A program made the translations under genes and the position numbers. This document shows positions 27,281 through 35,813 of a stretch of 64,000 bases of DNA, one piece after another; position 1 is the stretch's first letter; every line of letters starts with the position of its first letter. The stretch is taken from positions 1 to 64,000 of the forward strand of contig JAGRES010000010.1 in assembly GCA_020446425.1 (NCBI GenBank), in the 5' to 3' direction. Source of the stretch: Sphingobium sp. Lineage in GTDB: Bacteria; Pseudomonadota; Alphaproteobacteria; Sphingomonadales; Sphingomonadaceae. The notes beneath the pieces are model-generated. The model had not been told where the DNA came from. It made no database searches and saw only the letters and a program-made list of their open reading frames with translations.

Positions 27281-28018
27281 TCAGAAGGGCGACAGCACAT
27301 CCAGCAGTTGCTGGCCCCAGCGGGCCTGCTGAGCGTCGGTCAACTGCCCCTTGCCGCCATAGCTGATCCGCGCTTCAGCGATCTGGGTATGGCGGATGCT
27401 GTTGTCGCGGGCAATGTCCTGGGGCCGCACGATCCCGCTGACCAACAGCTCGCGCAGCTCGAAATTGACGCGCGTTTCCTGTCGCCCGCGAATGATCAGA
27501 TTGCCATTGGGCAGTACGGCGGTGACGATGGCCGCCATCGTCATGCTGATGGTTTCGCTGCGGCTGGTGCTGCCCTTGCCGGATGAGGAGGAACTGGTCT
27601 GGCTGCCAACCAGATTGGCGGTGTCGACGCCGACAATGTCCTTGACGATCTTCTCCAGCCCGAAAATCGCGCTGGCGCCGCCGCTTTCCGATCCGTCCCG
27701 GGTGCGGCTGGTCGAATTGCTGACGCTCGCCTTGTCGGAAATGTCGATCCGGATCGTCAGAATATCGCCCGCCTTCGCCGCGCGCTGGTCCTGGAACAAT
27801 GCGCCGGAGCCGGTGCGGAACAGCGAAGCCGACGGGGAGGCAATTCCAGCAGGTGGCGGCGCAGCGGCGCGGTCGCGTGCAAGCGACGCCTCGACATCGG
27901 GAACCGCGACCTGTTCCACCTCGCTCATCTTGGGCGCGCGTCCGACATGGCCCAACCGGCCCATGGTGCCACATCCGGCAAGCGAGACCAGCATGGCGCA
28001 AAGCAGCAATTTTCTCAT
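27281..28018 (-). CDS. flgH: Flagellar L-ring protein FlgH
   Basis: 245 residues. Lipoprotein signal with lipobox LAGC (MRKLLLCAMLVSLAGCGTMG). The mature protein has the FlgH core: SLFRTGSGALFQDQRAAKAGDILTIRIDISDKASVSNSTSRTR, then VTAVLPNGNLIIRGRQETRVNFELRELLVSGIVRPQDI and a Tyr/Gly end. It forms the outer-membrane bushing. Start overlaps the flgA stop by 4 bases. The P-ring gene flgI, its usual partner, is not here. Confidence 0.96.
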   Translation of the reverse strand: MRKLLLCAMLVSLAGCGTMGRLGHVGRAPKMSEVEQVAVPDVEASLARDRAAAPPPAGIASPSASLFRTGSGALFQDQRAAKAGDILTIRIDISDKASVSNSTSRTRDGSESGGASAIFGLEKIVKDIVGVDTANLVGSQTSSSSSGKGSTSRSETISMTMAAIVTAVLPNGNLIIRGRQETRVNFELRELLVSGIVRPQDIARDNSIRHTQIAEARISYGGKGQLTDAQQARWGQQLLDVLSPF

Positions 28019-28482
28019 GGCGCGACAACCCCTACTTCCCCGCGCGCCAGCACATGCGCATCAATCGTCTTGCTGGTCGCAAGATTGACGACCCGCACAG
28101 CCTCTCCCGATGCTCCATCGCCCAGCGCCTTGCCAGGTGCTGTGATTTTCAGCCTGCCCTTCACGAGGGTAAGCACCACTGCATCGCCGCGCCGCACCAG
28201 CGCTGGCTGGGTAACATCACTGGCGCGTAATATTGCGCCTGCCGCCAATGTGCGCCGCGCCTCCATCCCGTCGGCATGCTCCGCGCGCAGGGCAAAACGC
28301 AACTGCGCGGCGGGCATGGCGCGCGTCTCGAAATCCTCGGCGCGCAAAATCTCGCCGCGCGAAACGGCGCGTACCAGAACATCCCCTTCCATCAGCGGTG
28401 CGGATGCGGGCTGCGCGTGAGCGGCGGGCGATAATGCCGCCAGCGCAGTGGAACCAAGCATCATTGTCATTGCGCGGATCAT
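28015..28482 (-). CDS. flgA: Flagellar P-ring assembly chaperone FlgA
   Basis: 155 residues with a signal peptide (ending PAAHAQP) and one SAF-like domain: VLVRAVSRGEILRAEDFETRAMP, EARRTLAAGAILRASDVTQPALVRRGDAVVLTLVKGRLKITAPGKALGDGASGEAVRVVN. Shorter than enterobacterial FlgA (about 219) because the N-terminal domain is reduced. Linked by 4-base overlaps to flgG and flgH. Confidence 0.92.
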   Translation of the reverse strand: MIRAMTMMLGSTALAALSPAAHAQPASAPLMEGDVLVRAVSRGEILRAEDFETRAMPAAQLRFALRAEHADGMEARRTLAAGAILRASDVTQPALVRRGDAVVLTLVKGRLKITAPGKALGDGASGEAVRVVNLATSKTIDAHVLARGEVGVVAP

Positions 28483-29264
28483 CGCAGCTGGCTCGACGTC
28501 GACAGCATTTCATCGACCGTCTTCACCACACGGCTGTTCATTTCATAGGCGCGTTGCGCGGAGATGAGGGCGGTGATTTCCTCGACCGGATTGACGTTCG
28601 ATCCCTCGACAAACCCCTGCGTCACCATACCAAAGCCGGGTTCACCGGGGTTGGCGAGGCTCGCCTGCCCCGACGCAGCGGTTTCGATCAGCAGATTATC
28701 GCCCATCGCTTCCAGACCCGCATCGTTGATGAAGGTCGCGAGCTGGATCTGCCCGACCGTCTGCGGTGCGGGATCGTCGGACGTGCGCACCTGCACCTCG
28801 CCGGTGCGCGATATGCTGACGTCTATCGCGCCTTCCGGAATGGTGATGCCGGGCTGCACCTGCAAACCCTGCGCCGTCACCAGTTCGCCCTGATCAGAAA
28901 GCTGAAAACTGCCGTCGCGGGTATAGGCGGTCTCGCCGCTGGGCAGCGTGATCGGGAAATAGCCGCGCCCCTCAATCGCGATATCGTAGCGATTGCCGGT
29001 CTGCTGGAGCGAACCCTGCTGCTCGATCCGGTAGACCGCGCCGGTTTTCACGCCCGCGCCGATCTGAATGCCCGACGGTACGCGGCTGTCATTGCCGCCC
29101 GCCGACGTGCCAGGGCGCACCTCATGCTGATAGAGCAGGTCCTGAAACTCGGCGCGTTGCCGTTTGAACCCGGTCGTGTTCATGTTCGCGATATTGTGGG
29201 AAATCACGTCCACATTGGTCTGCTGCGCGAGCATGCCCGACGCCGCGATAGAGAGAGAACGCAT
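28479..29264 (-). CDS. flgG: Flagellar distal rod protein FlgG
   Basis: 261 residues, the normal length. N-terminal rod motif MRSLSIAASGMLAQQTNVDVISHNIANMNTTGFKRQRAEFQDLLY and C-terminal EGSNVNPVEEITALISAQRAYEMNSRVVKTVDEMLSTSSQLR are diagnostic. A GGAGATTAGCA Shine-Dalgarno precedes the ATG. It follows flgF after a 130-base gap that holds a long hairpin. Confidence 0.97.
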   Translation of the reverse strand: MRSLSIAASGMLAQQTNVDVISHNIANMNTTGFKRQRAEFQDLLYQHEVRPGTSAGGNDSRVPSGIQIGAGVKTGAVYRIEQQGSLQQTGNRYDIAIEGRGYFPITLPSGETAYTRDGSFQLSDQGELVTAQGLQVQPGITIPEGAIDVSISRTGEVQVRTSDDPAPQTVGQIQLATFINDAGLEAMGDNLLIETAASGQASLANPGEPGFGMVTQGFVEGSNVNPVEEITALISAQRAYEMNSRVVKTVDEMLSTSSQLR

Positions 29265-29288
29265 TGCTAATCTCCTTCGGAAGGTTTC

Positions 29289-29365
29289 GGCACCGGCCCT
29301 CTCCCCCTCCCGACCTCCCAGATTCTACCCTGTCGGGAGGTTGGGAGGGGGAGAGGGCCGGTGCC
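29289..29365. repeat. Long GC-rich inverted repeat, copy B
   Basis: Two 31-base arms (29289-29319 and 29335-29365) pair with a single mismatch around a 15-base loop. The arms begin GGCACCGGCCCTCTCCCCCT. It lies between flgF and flgG on their shared transcript. Related to copy C (30944-31020) and the partial copy at 1-47. Confidence 0.9.
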
Positions 29366-29395
29366 GCTCATCCGCGTGAGCGGATCAAAAAATCA

Positions 29396-30151
29396 TCACC
29401 CCAGCCTGCTCAACCGCTCGATGGCGCGGCGGCGCATGTCATCGAGCGCCGCCGTCATCCGCATGCTCGATTGATAGGTACGTAATATGTCGACCAGCTC
29501 GGTGGTCTCGACGATGGGCTGAACGTTGGAGCTTTCGACCCCGCCGCTCTTGATCTTCGTCTCGGCGGCGTCCAGCACGCGCCCGTCCGTTCCGTCGGTC
29601 AGGCCGTCGCCGCGCGGAACAAGCGCGGATTCATCATCGAATGCCGTAACGCCGATCCGTCCCAATGGTCCGGTTATGGTCGATACCGTGCCGTCCGGCG
29701 CGATGGAGAGGCTCGCACGATCATCAGGCGGTACGGCAATCGGCCCGCCGCCTTCATCCAATATGCGTTGCCCGCCCGAGGTCACCAGCTCCCCTGCCTC
29801 GTTGACCTTGATAAAGCCCGCACGTGTATAGGCGGTGCCGCCGCCGGGAGCCTCCACCGCGAACCAGCCTGGGCCGTCGATCATCACATCGAGCGGATTG
29901 CCGGTCGCCTGAAACTCGCCCTGCCGGTTATCCTGCGTCGCGCGATAATCCTGCACGAAGGATGCATTGCGGGAGTCGCGCGGCATATCATCGCCCGGCG
30001 CGCGGTCCATCCGCTCGACATATTCGTGGAACACCGGGCGTTCCTTGCGGAAACCGGCGGTGTTGCTGTTGGTCATATTGTTGGCGGCGATGTCCAGCCT
30101 GCGCCGCAGCGCCTGTTCGTGGCTCAACAATATATAGCTCGAAATATCCAT
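29396..30151 (-). CDS. flgF: Flagellar proximal rod protein FlgF
   Basis: About 251 residues from MDISSYILLSHEQALRRRLD. Typical rod/hook family ends: LDIAANNMTNSNTAGFRKERPVF near the N-terminus and VESSNVQPIVETTELVDILRTYQSSMRMTAALDDMRRRAIERLSRLG at the C-terminus. The frame has an ATG six codons earlier. It diverges from fliL across a shared regulatory region that contains two CGGCAAA-type sites. Confidence 0.95.
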   Translation of the reverse strand: MDISSYILLSHEQALRRRLDIAANNMTNSNTAGFRKERPVFHEYVERMDRAPGDDMPRDSRNASFVQDYRATQDNRQGEFQATGNPLDVMIDGPGWFAVEAPGGGTAYTRAGFIKVNEAGELVTSGGQRILDEGGGPIAVPPDDRASLSIAPDGTVSTITGPLGRIGVTAFDDESALVPRGDGLTDGTDGRVLDAAETKIKSGGVESSNVQPIVETTELVDILRTYQSSMRMTAALDDMRRRAIERLSRLG

Positions 30152-30171
30152 TGCGCTCTCGCTTCCCATCC

Positions 30172-30232
30172 CGGCAAAATTTTCACCTTTTGGGCGCGGC
30201 CCGGAAATTTTTGCCGCCCTTCGTTCCTATAA
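30172..30232 (+). promoter_or_regulatory. Divergent flgF/fliL control region with TATAAT motif
   Basis: A half-conserved site CGGCAAAATTTCACC (30172-30186) and a good palindrome CGGAAATTTTTGCCG (30201-30215) precede TATAAT (30227-30232) by exactly 11 bases, as at fliF and flbT. TATAAT lies within the perfect 13-base palindrome TCCTATAATAGGA, which could also serve as an operator or a minus-strand element toward flgF. Confidence 0.7.
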
Positions 30233-30295
30233 TAGGAGGAAATCGGACCAGCGCGGCGAACCCCGCGTATTTTGTTGAACGGAGCGGGCACGCAC

Positions 30296-30925
30296 ATGGC
30301 CACCAAGAAAAAGCCTCAGGAACAAGCGCCACCGCCTGCTCCGGATGACGCGGACGACAGCGGCATCATCGACCTGGGCCCCGATGCGCCGCCGATACCG
30401 GCGGGCAAATTCGCCTTCCTGAAAAACAAAAAGCTGGTGATCGGCGCGCTGGCGGCGCTGCTGTTGCTCGGCGGCGGAGGCGGAGCCGCCATGTTCCTGA
30501 TGGGCGGCGATGCCGCGCCTGCGCATAGCGAGGCCGCTGATAATACGCATGCCGAAGAAGCGGCGGAAGAGGAGGCCGCCGAGGAAGAGGAGGAGAGCAG
30601 CGAGGAAGGCAAGGACGGCGAACTGCCGCTGGTCGATGTGCCGCCCATGGTCGTCAACATGCGCTCCGCCGATGGCACCGCGCGCTACCTCAAGCTGCGC
30701 TTCATGCTGGAGGCGAAATCCGCCGACAAGGTCGACAAGGTAAAGGCCAAGCTGCCCGCGATCATCGACGCCTATCAGCCATTCCTGCGCGAATTGCGGC
30801 CAGAGGACATTTCCGGTTCTGCCGCCGTGTTCCGCATCAAGGAGGAGATGCTCGTCCGCGCCATCGAAATCACCGGCAAGGGGATGGTGAAGGATGTGCT
30901 GATCCAGGATCTGGTGCAGCAATGA
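30296..30925 (+). CDS. fliL: Flagellar basal-body-associated protein FliL
   Basis: About 209 residues from MATKKKPQ. Cytoplasmic N-terminus, one membrane helix (LVIGALAALLLLGGGGGAAMFLM), a Glu-rich linker, then the FliL periplasmic domain (PLVDVPPMVVNMRSADGTARYLKLRFMLEAK...LPAIIDAYQPFLRELRPEDISGSAAVFRIKEEMLVRAIEI). FliL supports stator function. A TTG upstream in frame is a less likely start. Confidence 0.94.
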   Translation: MATKKKPQEQAPPPAPDDADDSGIIDLGPDAPPIPAGKFAFLKNKKLVIGALAALLLLGGGGGAAMFLMGGDAAPAHSEAADNTHAEEAAEEEAAEEEEESSEEGKDGELPLVDVPPMVVNMRSADGTARYLKLRFMLEAKSADKVDKVKAKLPAIIDAYQPFLRELRPEDISGSAAVFRIKEEMLVRAIEITGKGMVKDVLIQDLVQQ

Positions 30926-30943
30926 GCGTCTTTGCTTGGAACC

Positions 30944-31020
30944 GCACCAGCCCGCTCCCCCACCCGACCTCCCACTTAGCGTACCCTGTTGGGAGGTCGG
31001 GTGGGGGAGTGGGCCGGTGC
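30944..31020. repeat. Long GC-rich inverted repeat, copy C
   Basis: Arms of 30 bases (30944-30973 and 30991-31020) pair with two mismatches around a 17-base loop. It fills most of the fliL-fliM gap and ends 19 bases before the fliM ATG. On the plus strand there is no T-run after it, so it may act as an RNA stabiliser or processing site rather than a full terminator. Confidence 0.9.
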
Positions 31021-31039
31021 CGGACAGAAAGCCAAAAAA

Positions 31040-32056
31040 ATGAGCGATGACGATTTCGAGGATTTCGACCTGCCCGATCCGCCCGCCGGTGAAGCGAACG
31101 AGTTCGACAGGTTCGACCAGGCAGGCATCGACGCGCTGTTCGGCGGTGGCGGCCCTGCTCAGGCGGCGCGGGTCGGCCTGCGCGCCGTTCTCGAGTCCGA
31201 AATCATCAATCATGAGCGCCTGCCGATGCTGGAGGTGGTGTGCGAACGCATGGTGCGCTCGCTCTCCACCTCGATGCGCAACCTGACGTCCGACAGTATC
31301 GACATCAGCCTCGATGATGTCACGACGGCGCGCTTCGGCGACTTCATGGACCGCGTGACCCTGCCCGCGATGCTGGCAGTCATCCGCATCGAGGAATGGG
31401 AAAATTACGGCATCATCACCGTCGACAGCGGCCTGATCTATGCCGTGGTCGATGCACTGCTGGGCGGCAGGCGCGGCTTTGAAGTGATGATCGACGGGCG
31501 TGAATATACCACCATCGAAACCGCACTGGTCGCGCGCATGCTGACACTGGTGATCGCCGAGTTCATGAGCGCACTGTCCCCCATCGCCAAGGCGACGATC
31601 AAGCTGGAGCGGATCGAGACCAACCCGCGCTTCGCCGCAATCGCGCGGCCCAGCAACATCGGCGCGGTGTGCACCTTTCGTGTCGATATTGACGGGCGCG
31701 GCGGGCGCTTTGCAATGATGCTGCCCTACGCCACGCTGGAGCCCGTGCGCGAGAAACTGGTGCAGCGCTTCATGGGCGAGAAGCTGGGGCGCGAGAATAT
31801 CTGGCCCCAGCATATGGACCAGCAGATGCGCGCGACCGAGGTGGAGGTCAGCGTCATCATGGGCGAGACCATATTGACGCTGGAACAGGTCAAGGCGCTG
31901 GAGGCGGGGCAGAACATCAATTTCTCCACCTCGCCCGATCAACCCATGGCCGTGCAATGCGGCGGCCTGACACTGGCGCAGGCGCGCGCGGGCCAGCGCC
32001 ACGGCCATGTCGCCGTCAGCCTGAACAGCCCGATCAGCCGGAGGACGGAACAATGA
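31040..32056 (+). CDS. fliM: Flagellar motor switch protein FliM
   Basis: 338 residues from MSDDDFEDFD. Upstream in-frame codons belong to the hairpin repeat. A FliM middle domain (LPMLEVVCERMVRSLSTSMRNLTSDSIDISLDDVTTARFGDFM, IVDSGLIYAVVDALLGG-like segment) and a C-terminal SpoA domain (ATEVEVSVIMGETILTLEQVKALEAGQNINF) are present. The acidic N-terminus could bind CheY-P. Overlaps the DUF6468 gene by ATGA. Confidence 0.95.
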   Translation: MSDDDFEDFDLPDPPAGEANEFDRFDQAGIDALFGGGGPAQAARVGLRAVLESEIINHERLPMLEVVCERMVRSLSTSMRNLTSDSIDISLDDVTTARFGDFMDRVTLPAMLAVIRIEEWENYGIITVDSGLIYAVVDALLGGRRGFEVMIDGREYTTIETALVARMLTLVIAEFMSALSPIAKATIKLERIETNPRFAAIARPSNIGAVCTFRVDIDGRGGRFAMMLPYATLEPVREKLVQRFMGEKLGRENIWPQHMDQQMRATEVEVSVIMGETILTLEQVKALEAGQNINFSTSPDQPMAVQCGGLTLAQARAGQRHGHVAVSLNSPISRRTEQ

Positions 32057-32463
32057 CTGTTGCGACGATGAGCAATATAGCGCTCGCCATTTTATGCTTT
32101 GGTGTCATCATCCAATCCCTGCGCCTGTCGAAGCGCCTGCGCGCCGTCGCCGACGGCAGCATCGGACGCACGGTGACCTCGCTGGATCATGCAACGAATG
32201 AAGCGCGCACCGTGTTGGAAGGGCTGCGCCACACATTGAGCGGTGAAGGGGCAGAGGTCGCGCAGCAGGTCAACGCCGCGCGCGAACTGGCCGAGGAGCT
32301 GGGCGTGATGGTCGGCATCGCGGACGCCATGGCCAATCGCCTGAGCGAAGCGGGTAAGAAGGACGAGCAGCCCGTCGATGACCACAGCCCGGTACGCCGC
32401 CGCCGCAGAGGTTGCAGAGGCGGTCGCCGCAACAGGCGCAGAGCGGCCATGGAGTCATCATGA
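32053..32463 (+). CDS. DUF6468-type flagellar cluster protein
   Basis: 136 residues. N-terminal membrane helix ([24 protein letters not shown]), then a helical region ([28 protein letters not shown]...[25 protein letters not shown]) and a very basic tail ([16 protein letters not shown]). The pattern and position directly after fliM match the DUF6468 proteins of alphaproteobacterial flagellar operons. Molecular role unknown. Coupled by 4-base overlaps to fliM and to the MotE-like gene. Confidence 0.75.
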   Translation: MTVATMSNIALAILCFGVIIQSLRLSKRLRAVADGSIGRTVTSLDHATNEARTVLEGLRHTLSGEGAEVAQQVNAARELAEELGVMVGIADAMANRLSEAGKKDEQPVDDHSPVRRRRRGCRGGRRNRRRAAMESS

Positions 32464-33071
32464 AATTCACCCGCCCCAGCATGTTGCTCGGCCTGATGGC
32501 TGCTGCCGCCGCCCTGTCGCTCGGCTTGCATATGGAAGCGGCGATCGCTTCGGCGGATACTGCGGCGGCCAAGGAGAAAAGCGCTCCTCCTCCAGCGAAA
32601 GCCCCTGCCACCCGCATGGGTGCGATGCTGGCCGACGACATCGCCAAGCGCGAGGCGCAAAAGAAGGCGGAAGCCCGCACCGCAGACCTGCGCGAACAGG
32701 CGGCCAAGGCCGCACAGGCGCGCCTTGACGCCGCGCTGAAAGCCAAGCAGCAGCAAAACACACCCAGCGACAAGACGGCCTCTCCCGATGCAAAGCCGAA
32801 GAGCAAGGACAGCGAAGCGCCCGATCAATATGAGGCGCTGGCCCGTATCTTTCAGGCGATGAAACCGGCCAAGGCCGCACCGGTGTTCGAGCAGCTCGAT
32901 CTGGGTGTTCAGACCCGCGTCGCGCGGAACATGCGCGAACGCTCAACCGCGCTGATCATGGCATCCATGACGCCCAGAGGCGCGGCACGGCTCAGCATGG
33001 CGCTTGCGGGGAACAAGGAAAGCCTGCCAGCGGAAGCCAAGCCAGCGACACCGGTCAAGGCAGGAAAATAG
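32460..33071 (+). CDS. MotE-like flagellar protein (MgtE-N-like domain)
   Basis: 203 residues. Signal anchor ([18 protein letters not shown]), a Lys/Ala-rich coiled coil (residues about 55-100) and a C-terminal MgtE_N-like domain ([61 protein letters not shown]). This is the architecture of MotE, the periplasmic chaperone of MotC in rhizobia. Position after fliM-DUF6468 supports a motor role. Whether it serves the TPR protein at 33858 is inference. Confidence 0.78.
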   Translation: MKFTRPSMLLGLMAAAAALSLGLHMEAAIASADTAAAKEKSAPPPAKAPATRMGAMLADDIAKREAQKKAEARTADLREQAAKAAQARLDAALKAKQQQNTPSDKTASPDAKPKSKDSEAPDQYEALARIFQAMKPAKAAPVFEQLDLGVQTRVARNMRERSTALIMASMTPRGAARLSMALAGNKESLPAEAKPATPVKAGK

Positions 33072-33080
33072 GCCCCGTCT

Positions 33081-33515
33081 TCATTTTGCCGCCGCGCCGA
33101 CGCGCACGATCAGCGCCTGCTCGACGCCCGGCTCGGCTTTCTTGAGGGCCGCATCGAGCGCCATGGCGAGCTGCGCCACATCGACGGCACGATAGGGCGA
33201 GGCGCGCATCCGGGCGAAATCGAGGCCCGCTACCAATGCGGCGGAACGCAACCGCACGATCTGGCGCGTGATATCGGCGGCAGCAGCATCGTCATGCGCG
33301 CGCAGCACCAGGGTAAAGCGCAATATCCCCTCCAGCCGTGCGCCGTCGAGGATCGGCACCGCGATTTCCTCCATCGGCACCAGCGCCGGAGCGCCGTCTT
33401 CGCCTCCACCGCCCGCCGCCTGTGACGGACTGGCAAGCAGGCCCGTACCGGCAAGCATCGTCATCATTCCCGCCAACATTTTGCGCTTTTTTCTGCGGGA
33501 CGAACGGGATGCCAT
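33081..33515 (-). CDS. Hypothetical periplasmic protein, possibly FliL-like
   Basis: 144 residues with a signal peptide (MLAGMMTMLAGTGLLASPSQA). The mature ~105 residues read strand-strand-helix-helix-strand (EEIAVPILDGARLEGILRFTLVLRA, then ITRQIVRLRSAALVAGLDFARM, ALDAALKKAEPGVEQALIVRV). This is reminiscent of the FliL periplasmic domain but without the membrane anchor or clear sequence identity. It diverges from the small membrane gene at 33606. Function tentative. Confidence 0.6.
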   Translation of the reverse strand: MASRSSRRKKRKMLAGMMTMLAGTGLLASPSQAAGGGGEDGAPALVPMEEIAVPILDGARLEGILRFTLVLRAHDDAAAADITRQIVRLRSAALVAGLDFARMRASPYRAVDVAQLAMALDAALKKAEPGVEQALIVRVGAAAK

Positions 33516-33551
33516 CTACTGCCTTTCTGATGCCGGGGGGCCGGAACAGCC

Positions 33552-33572
33552 GCCCCTTCCTCTATAATAGGA
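33552..33572 (+). promoter_or_regulatory. TCTATAATAGGA motif upstream of small motor-associated gene
   Basis: TTCCTCTATAATAGGAAG with TATAAT at 33563-33568. Upstream CAGCCG ends 10 bases before TATAAT; the palindrome is poorly conserved here. It sits between divergent genes at 33515 and 33606. Confidence 0.5.
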
Positions 33573-33605
33573 AGAAAGCCTTCCATTGCGCAGCGCAGGA
33601 AAAAG

Positions 33606-33854
33606 ATGAGCCAGGACAAACGCCCCGCCCCGGTCCGCACGGTGTCCGTTGCCAGCGAGAATGGTGACGGCGAACCCGCCGGAGAAGAGGAAACCGTCGC
33701 CGCGATATCCGGCGATGACAGTTCGGATGCACAGGCGGAAACGAAGTCCGGTTTGCCCGTGACGAGCATGCTGCTGTTCCTGATCGGCTGCGCGGCGGGG
33801 GGAGCGGTTATCGCCGCCCTGCCGCACTATATGCAGGGCCTGAGCGGCCATTAA
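33606..33854 (+). CDS. Hypothetical single-span membrane protein
   Basis: 82 residues. A polar, acidic N-terminus of about 48 residues is followed by one membrane helix (MLLFLIGCAAGGAVIAALPHYM) and a very short end. It is 3 bases from the TPR gene, so the two are co-translated or at least co-transcribed. It has a TATAAT-type motif like the flagellar operons. No family recognised; a cytoplasmic-to-membrane anchor for a motor component is one possibility. Confidence 0.65.
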   Translation: MSQDKRPAPVRTVSVASENGDGEPAGEEETVAAISGDDSSDAQAETKSGLPVTSMLLFLIGCAAGGAVIAALPHYMQGLSGH

Positions 33855-33857
33855 ACC

Positions 33858-35813
33858 ATGATGCGCCTTCGCCCTCTTCTCTTTCCCATGTCCCTGTGCG
33901 CGTTGCTTGTCATGGCCAATGCGGCGCCGGAGGCTCCTCATGAAGCCATGCATGAGGAGCACAATGAAACAGCGCATCCACCCGCGCCCGCTCCTGCCCC
34001 GCCCGTCGCGCCGGAACCGTCCACCGTCATCCCGCTGACATCGGCGCGTCTGCCCGGTTTCGCGGCGACGCTCGCCGAGCAAATGCTGCCGCGCGGACCG
34101 AAATTATGGGATGCACCACCGATAGAAAGCGCGCGGGCGGCACTCGCCAGCGCTGTGCCGGACCAGCGGCAGGCGGCGCGATGGAATTATGCCCATGCCC
34201 AGATGACGCACGGCCTTGTGCCCGAAGCGCTGGGCGCGTTCGACGTGATGCTTGCCGACGATGCGGATATGGCGCTGGTACCCGCCTTTCGCCTCGCGCG
34301 TGGCGTGGCGCTGGCGCGGTTGAACCGTAGCGAGCAGGCCATTGCGATGCTGACCGATCCGATGCTGGCGGTACATCCGGAAGCCTGCGCATGGCGCATG
34401 CGAGCCTATGAACAGACGGGATCCGATGTGCGCGCACTGGCCGAGGTGCCCTGCGCCGTGCATGCGATCAACCGGCGCACGCGCAGCGACGCCGCTCCGT
34501 TCATTCACGCCGCCAGCAATGCCGCGATCAACCAGAAACAATATCGCCGCGCGCTGAGGTGGCTCAAATTGCTGCCCGACAGGGATCCGCAGGCCAATAT
34601 ATTGCGCGGACGGGCGCTGATCGCGCTGGGCAACCTGCCCTCGGGCCGCCTGCGGCTCGATCGCGTGCGCACGTCGGGCACCTATGAGCAGCGCCTCGAC
34701 GCGGAACTGACGCTGGTCGAAGCGCTCACCGCGCAACACCAGATACCGCCCGGCGAAGCCCTGCAGCGCACGGAGCGCACATTGTTCCTGTGGCGCGGCG
34801 GCGCGCTGGAAGAACGCGCACTGACCCTCGCCTATGATCTGGCCAGCCGTCAGAAGAATGGCGCGGCCATATTGCGCTATGGCGGCATGCTGCTGCGCTA
34901 TACGGATACAGGCGCCCGGGGCCGGGGCATATTGGAGCAATGCCAGCAACAGCTCTTTGCCATTTTGTCCCCGGAAAACGGCCTGAAGCTGCCACAGGCC
35001 GCCGGGCTGTTCTGGGACAATCGCGACCTCGCCCCTACGGGCAGCGAAGGTGACCGCCTGCTCAACCTGCTGACCGACAGGCTGGCTCAGGCGGGGCTGT
35101 ATGAACGCGCGGCGGAGCTATTGTCCTACCAGATGCGCGCACGCGCCAAGGATATCGAAAAAGGCCCGGTGTCCGAGCAGGTGGCGCGCTATTATCTGCT
35201 CGCGGGCTATCCCGGCAAGGCGCTGCTCGCGCTGCGGGAAAGCGACCAGCCCGCCTATCCGCCCGCCATGCTCGACGCCCGGCACAGGGTGGAAGCCATC
35301 GCCCTCTATCAGCTCGGCAAGACCGACCAGGCGATGGCGATATTGGAAGCGATGCCGGATATGGACTCGCTGCGCGGCGAAATGCTGTGGCGGCGGCGCG
35401 ACTGGCAGGGCCTGATCGCGAAGCTGGGCGATCTGCCCAAGGGCAAGACGCTATCCGGCGTCGAGCAGGCGCTGATATTGCGCCATGCGGTGGCGCTGGC
35501 GATGACCGGGAACGAAACCGCGCTCGGCGACCTCCGGACGCGCTATCAGTCCGCCTTTGCGAAACTGCCTTCCGCCGCCGCGTTCGAGCTGTTGACCGGC
35601 CCGGTCGATAATATGACGAGCGCCGGCATCAGCCGGGCGATGGCCGCCATTCCATCGGCATCGGTCGCGGGGGAATATGACGCCCTGCTCGACCGGCAGC
35701 GTCAGGCGAATGACAGCGCCCTGCCGATCACCACCCCGGCACAGCCCGCCAAAATAGCGGCTGCATCAATGGCGACGGACAAGCCCAAGCCGGAAGCGGC
35801 TAATCACAAATAG
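33858..35813 (+). CDS. Large secreted TPR protein in flagellar cluster
   Basis: 651 residues. Signal peptide (LFPMSLCALLVMANA) and a His/Pro-rich linker are followed by about 500 residues of helical repeats of TPR type (for example VPEALGAFDVMLADDADMALVPAFRLARGVALARLNRSEQAIAMLTD and YRRALRWLKLLPDRDPQANILRGRALIALG). The protein is therefore periplasmic. Rhizobial MotC is also a periplasmic TPR-like motor protein with a MotE chaperone, so this may be a distant functional analogue, but it is much longer. Converges with flgL, overlapping by 10 bases. Confidence 0.75.
   Translation: MMRLRPLLFPMSLCALLVMANAAPEAPHEAMHEEHNETAHPPAPAPAPPVAPEPSTVIPLTSARLPGFAATLAEQMLPRGPKLWDAPPIESARAALASAVPDQRQAARWNYAHAQMTHGLVPEALGAFDVMLADDADMALVPAFRLARGVALARLNRSEQAIAMLTDPMLAVHPEACAWRMRAYEQTGSDVRALAEVPCAVHAINRRTRSDAAPFIHAASNAAINQKQYRRALRWLKLLPDRDPQANILRGRALIALGNLPSGRLRLDRVRTSGTYEQRLDAELTLVEALTAQHQIPPGEALQRTERTLFLWRGGALEERALTLAYDLASRQKNGAAILRYGGMLLRYTDTGARGRGILEQCQQQLFAILSPENGLKLPQAAGLFWDNRDLAPTGSEGDRLLNLLTDRLAQAGLYERAAELLSYQMRARAKDIEKGPVSEQVARYYLLAGYPGKALLALRESDQPAYPPAMLDARHRVEAIALYQLGKTDQAMAILEAMPDMDSLRGEMLWRRRDWQGLIAKLGDLPKGKTLSGVEQALILRHAVALAMTGNETALGDLRTRYQSAFAKLPSAAAFELLTGPVDNMTSAGISRAMAAIPSASVAGEYDALLDRQRQANDSALPITTPAQPAKIAAASMATDKPKPEAANHK

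Noticed and set aside
30227..32053. Minus-strand frame of about 600 codons
   Set aside because: Antisense to fliL and fliM; Gln/His/Asp-rich shadow translation with no recognisable domain.
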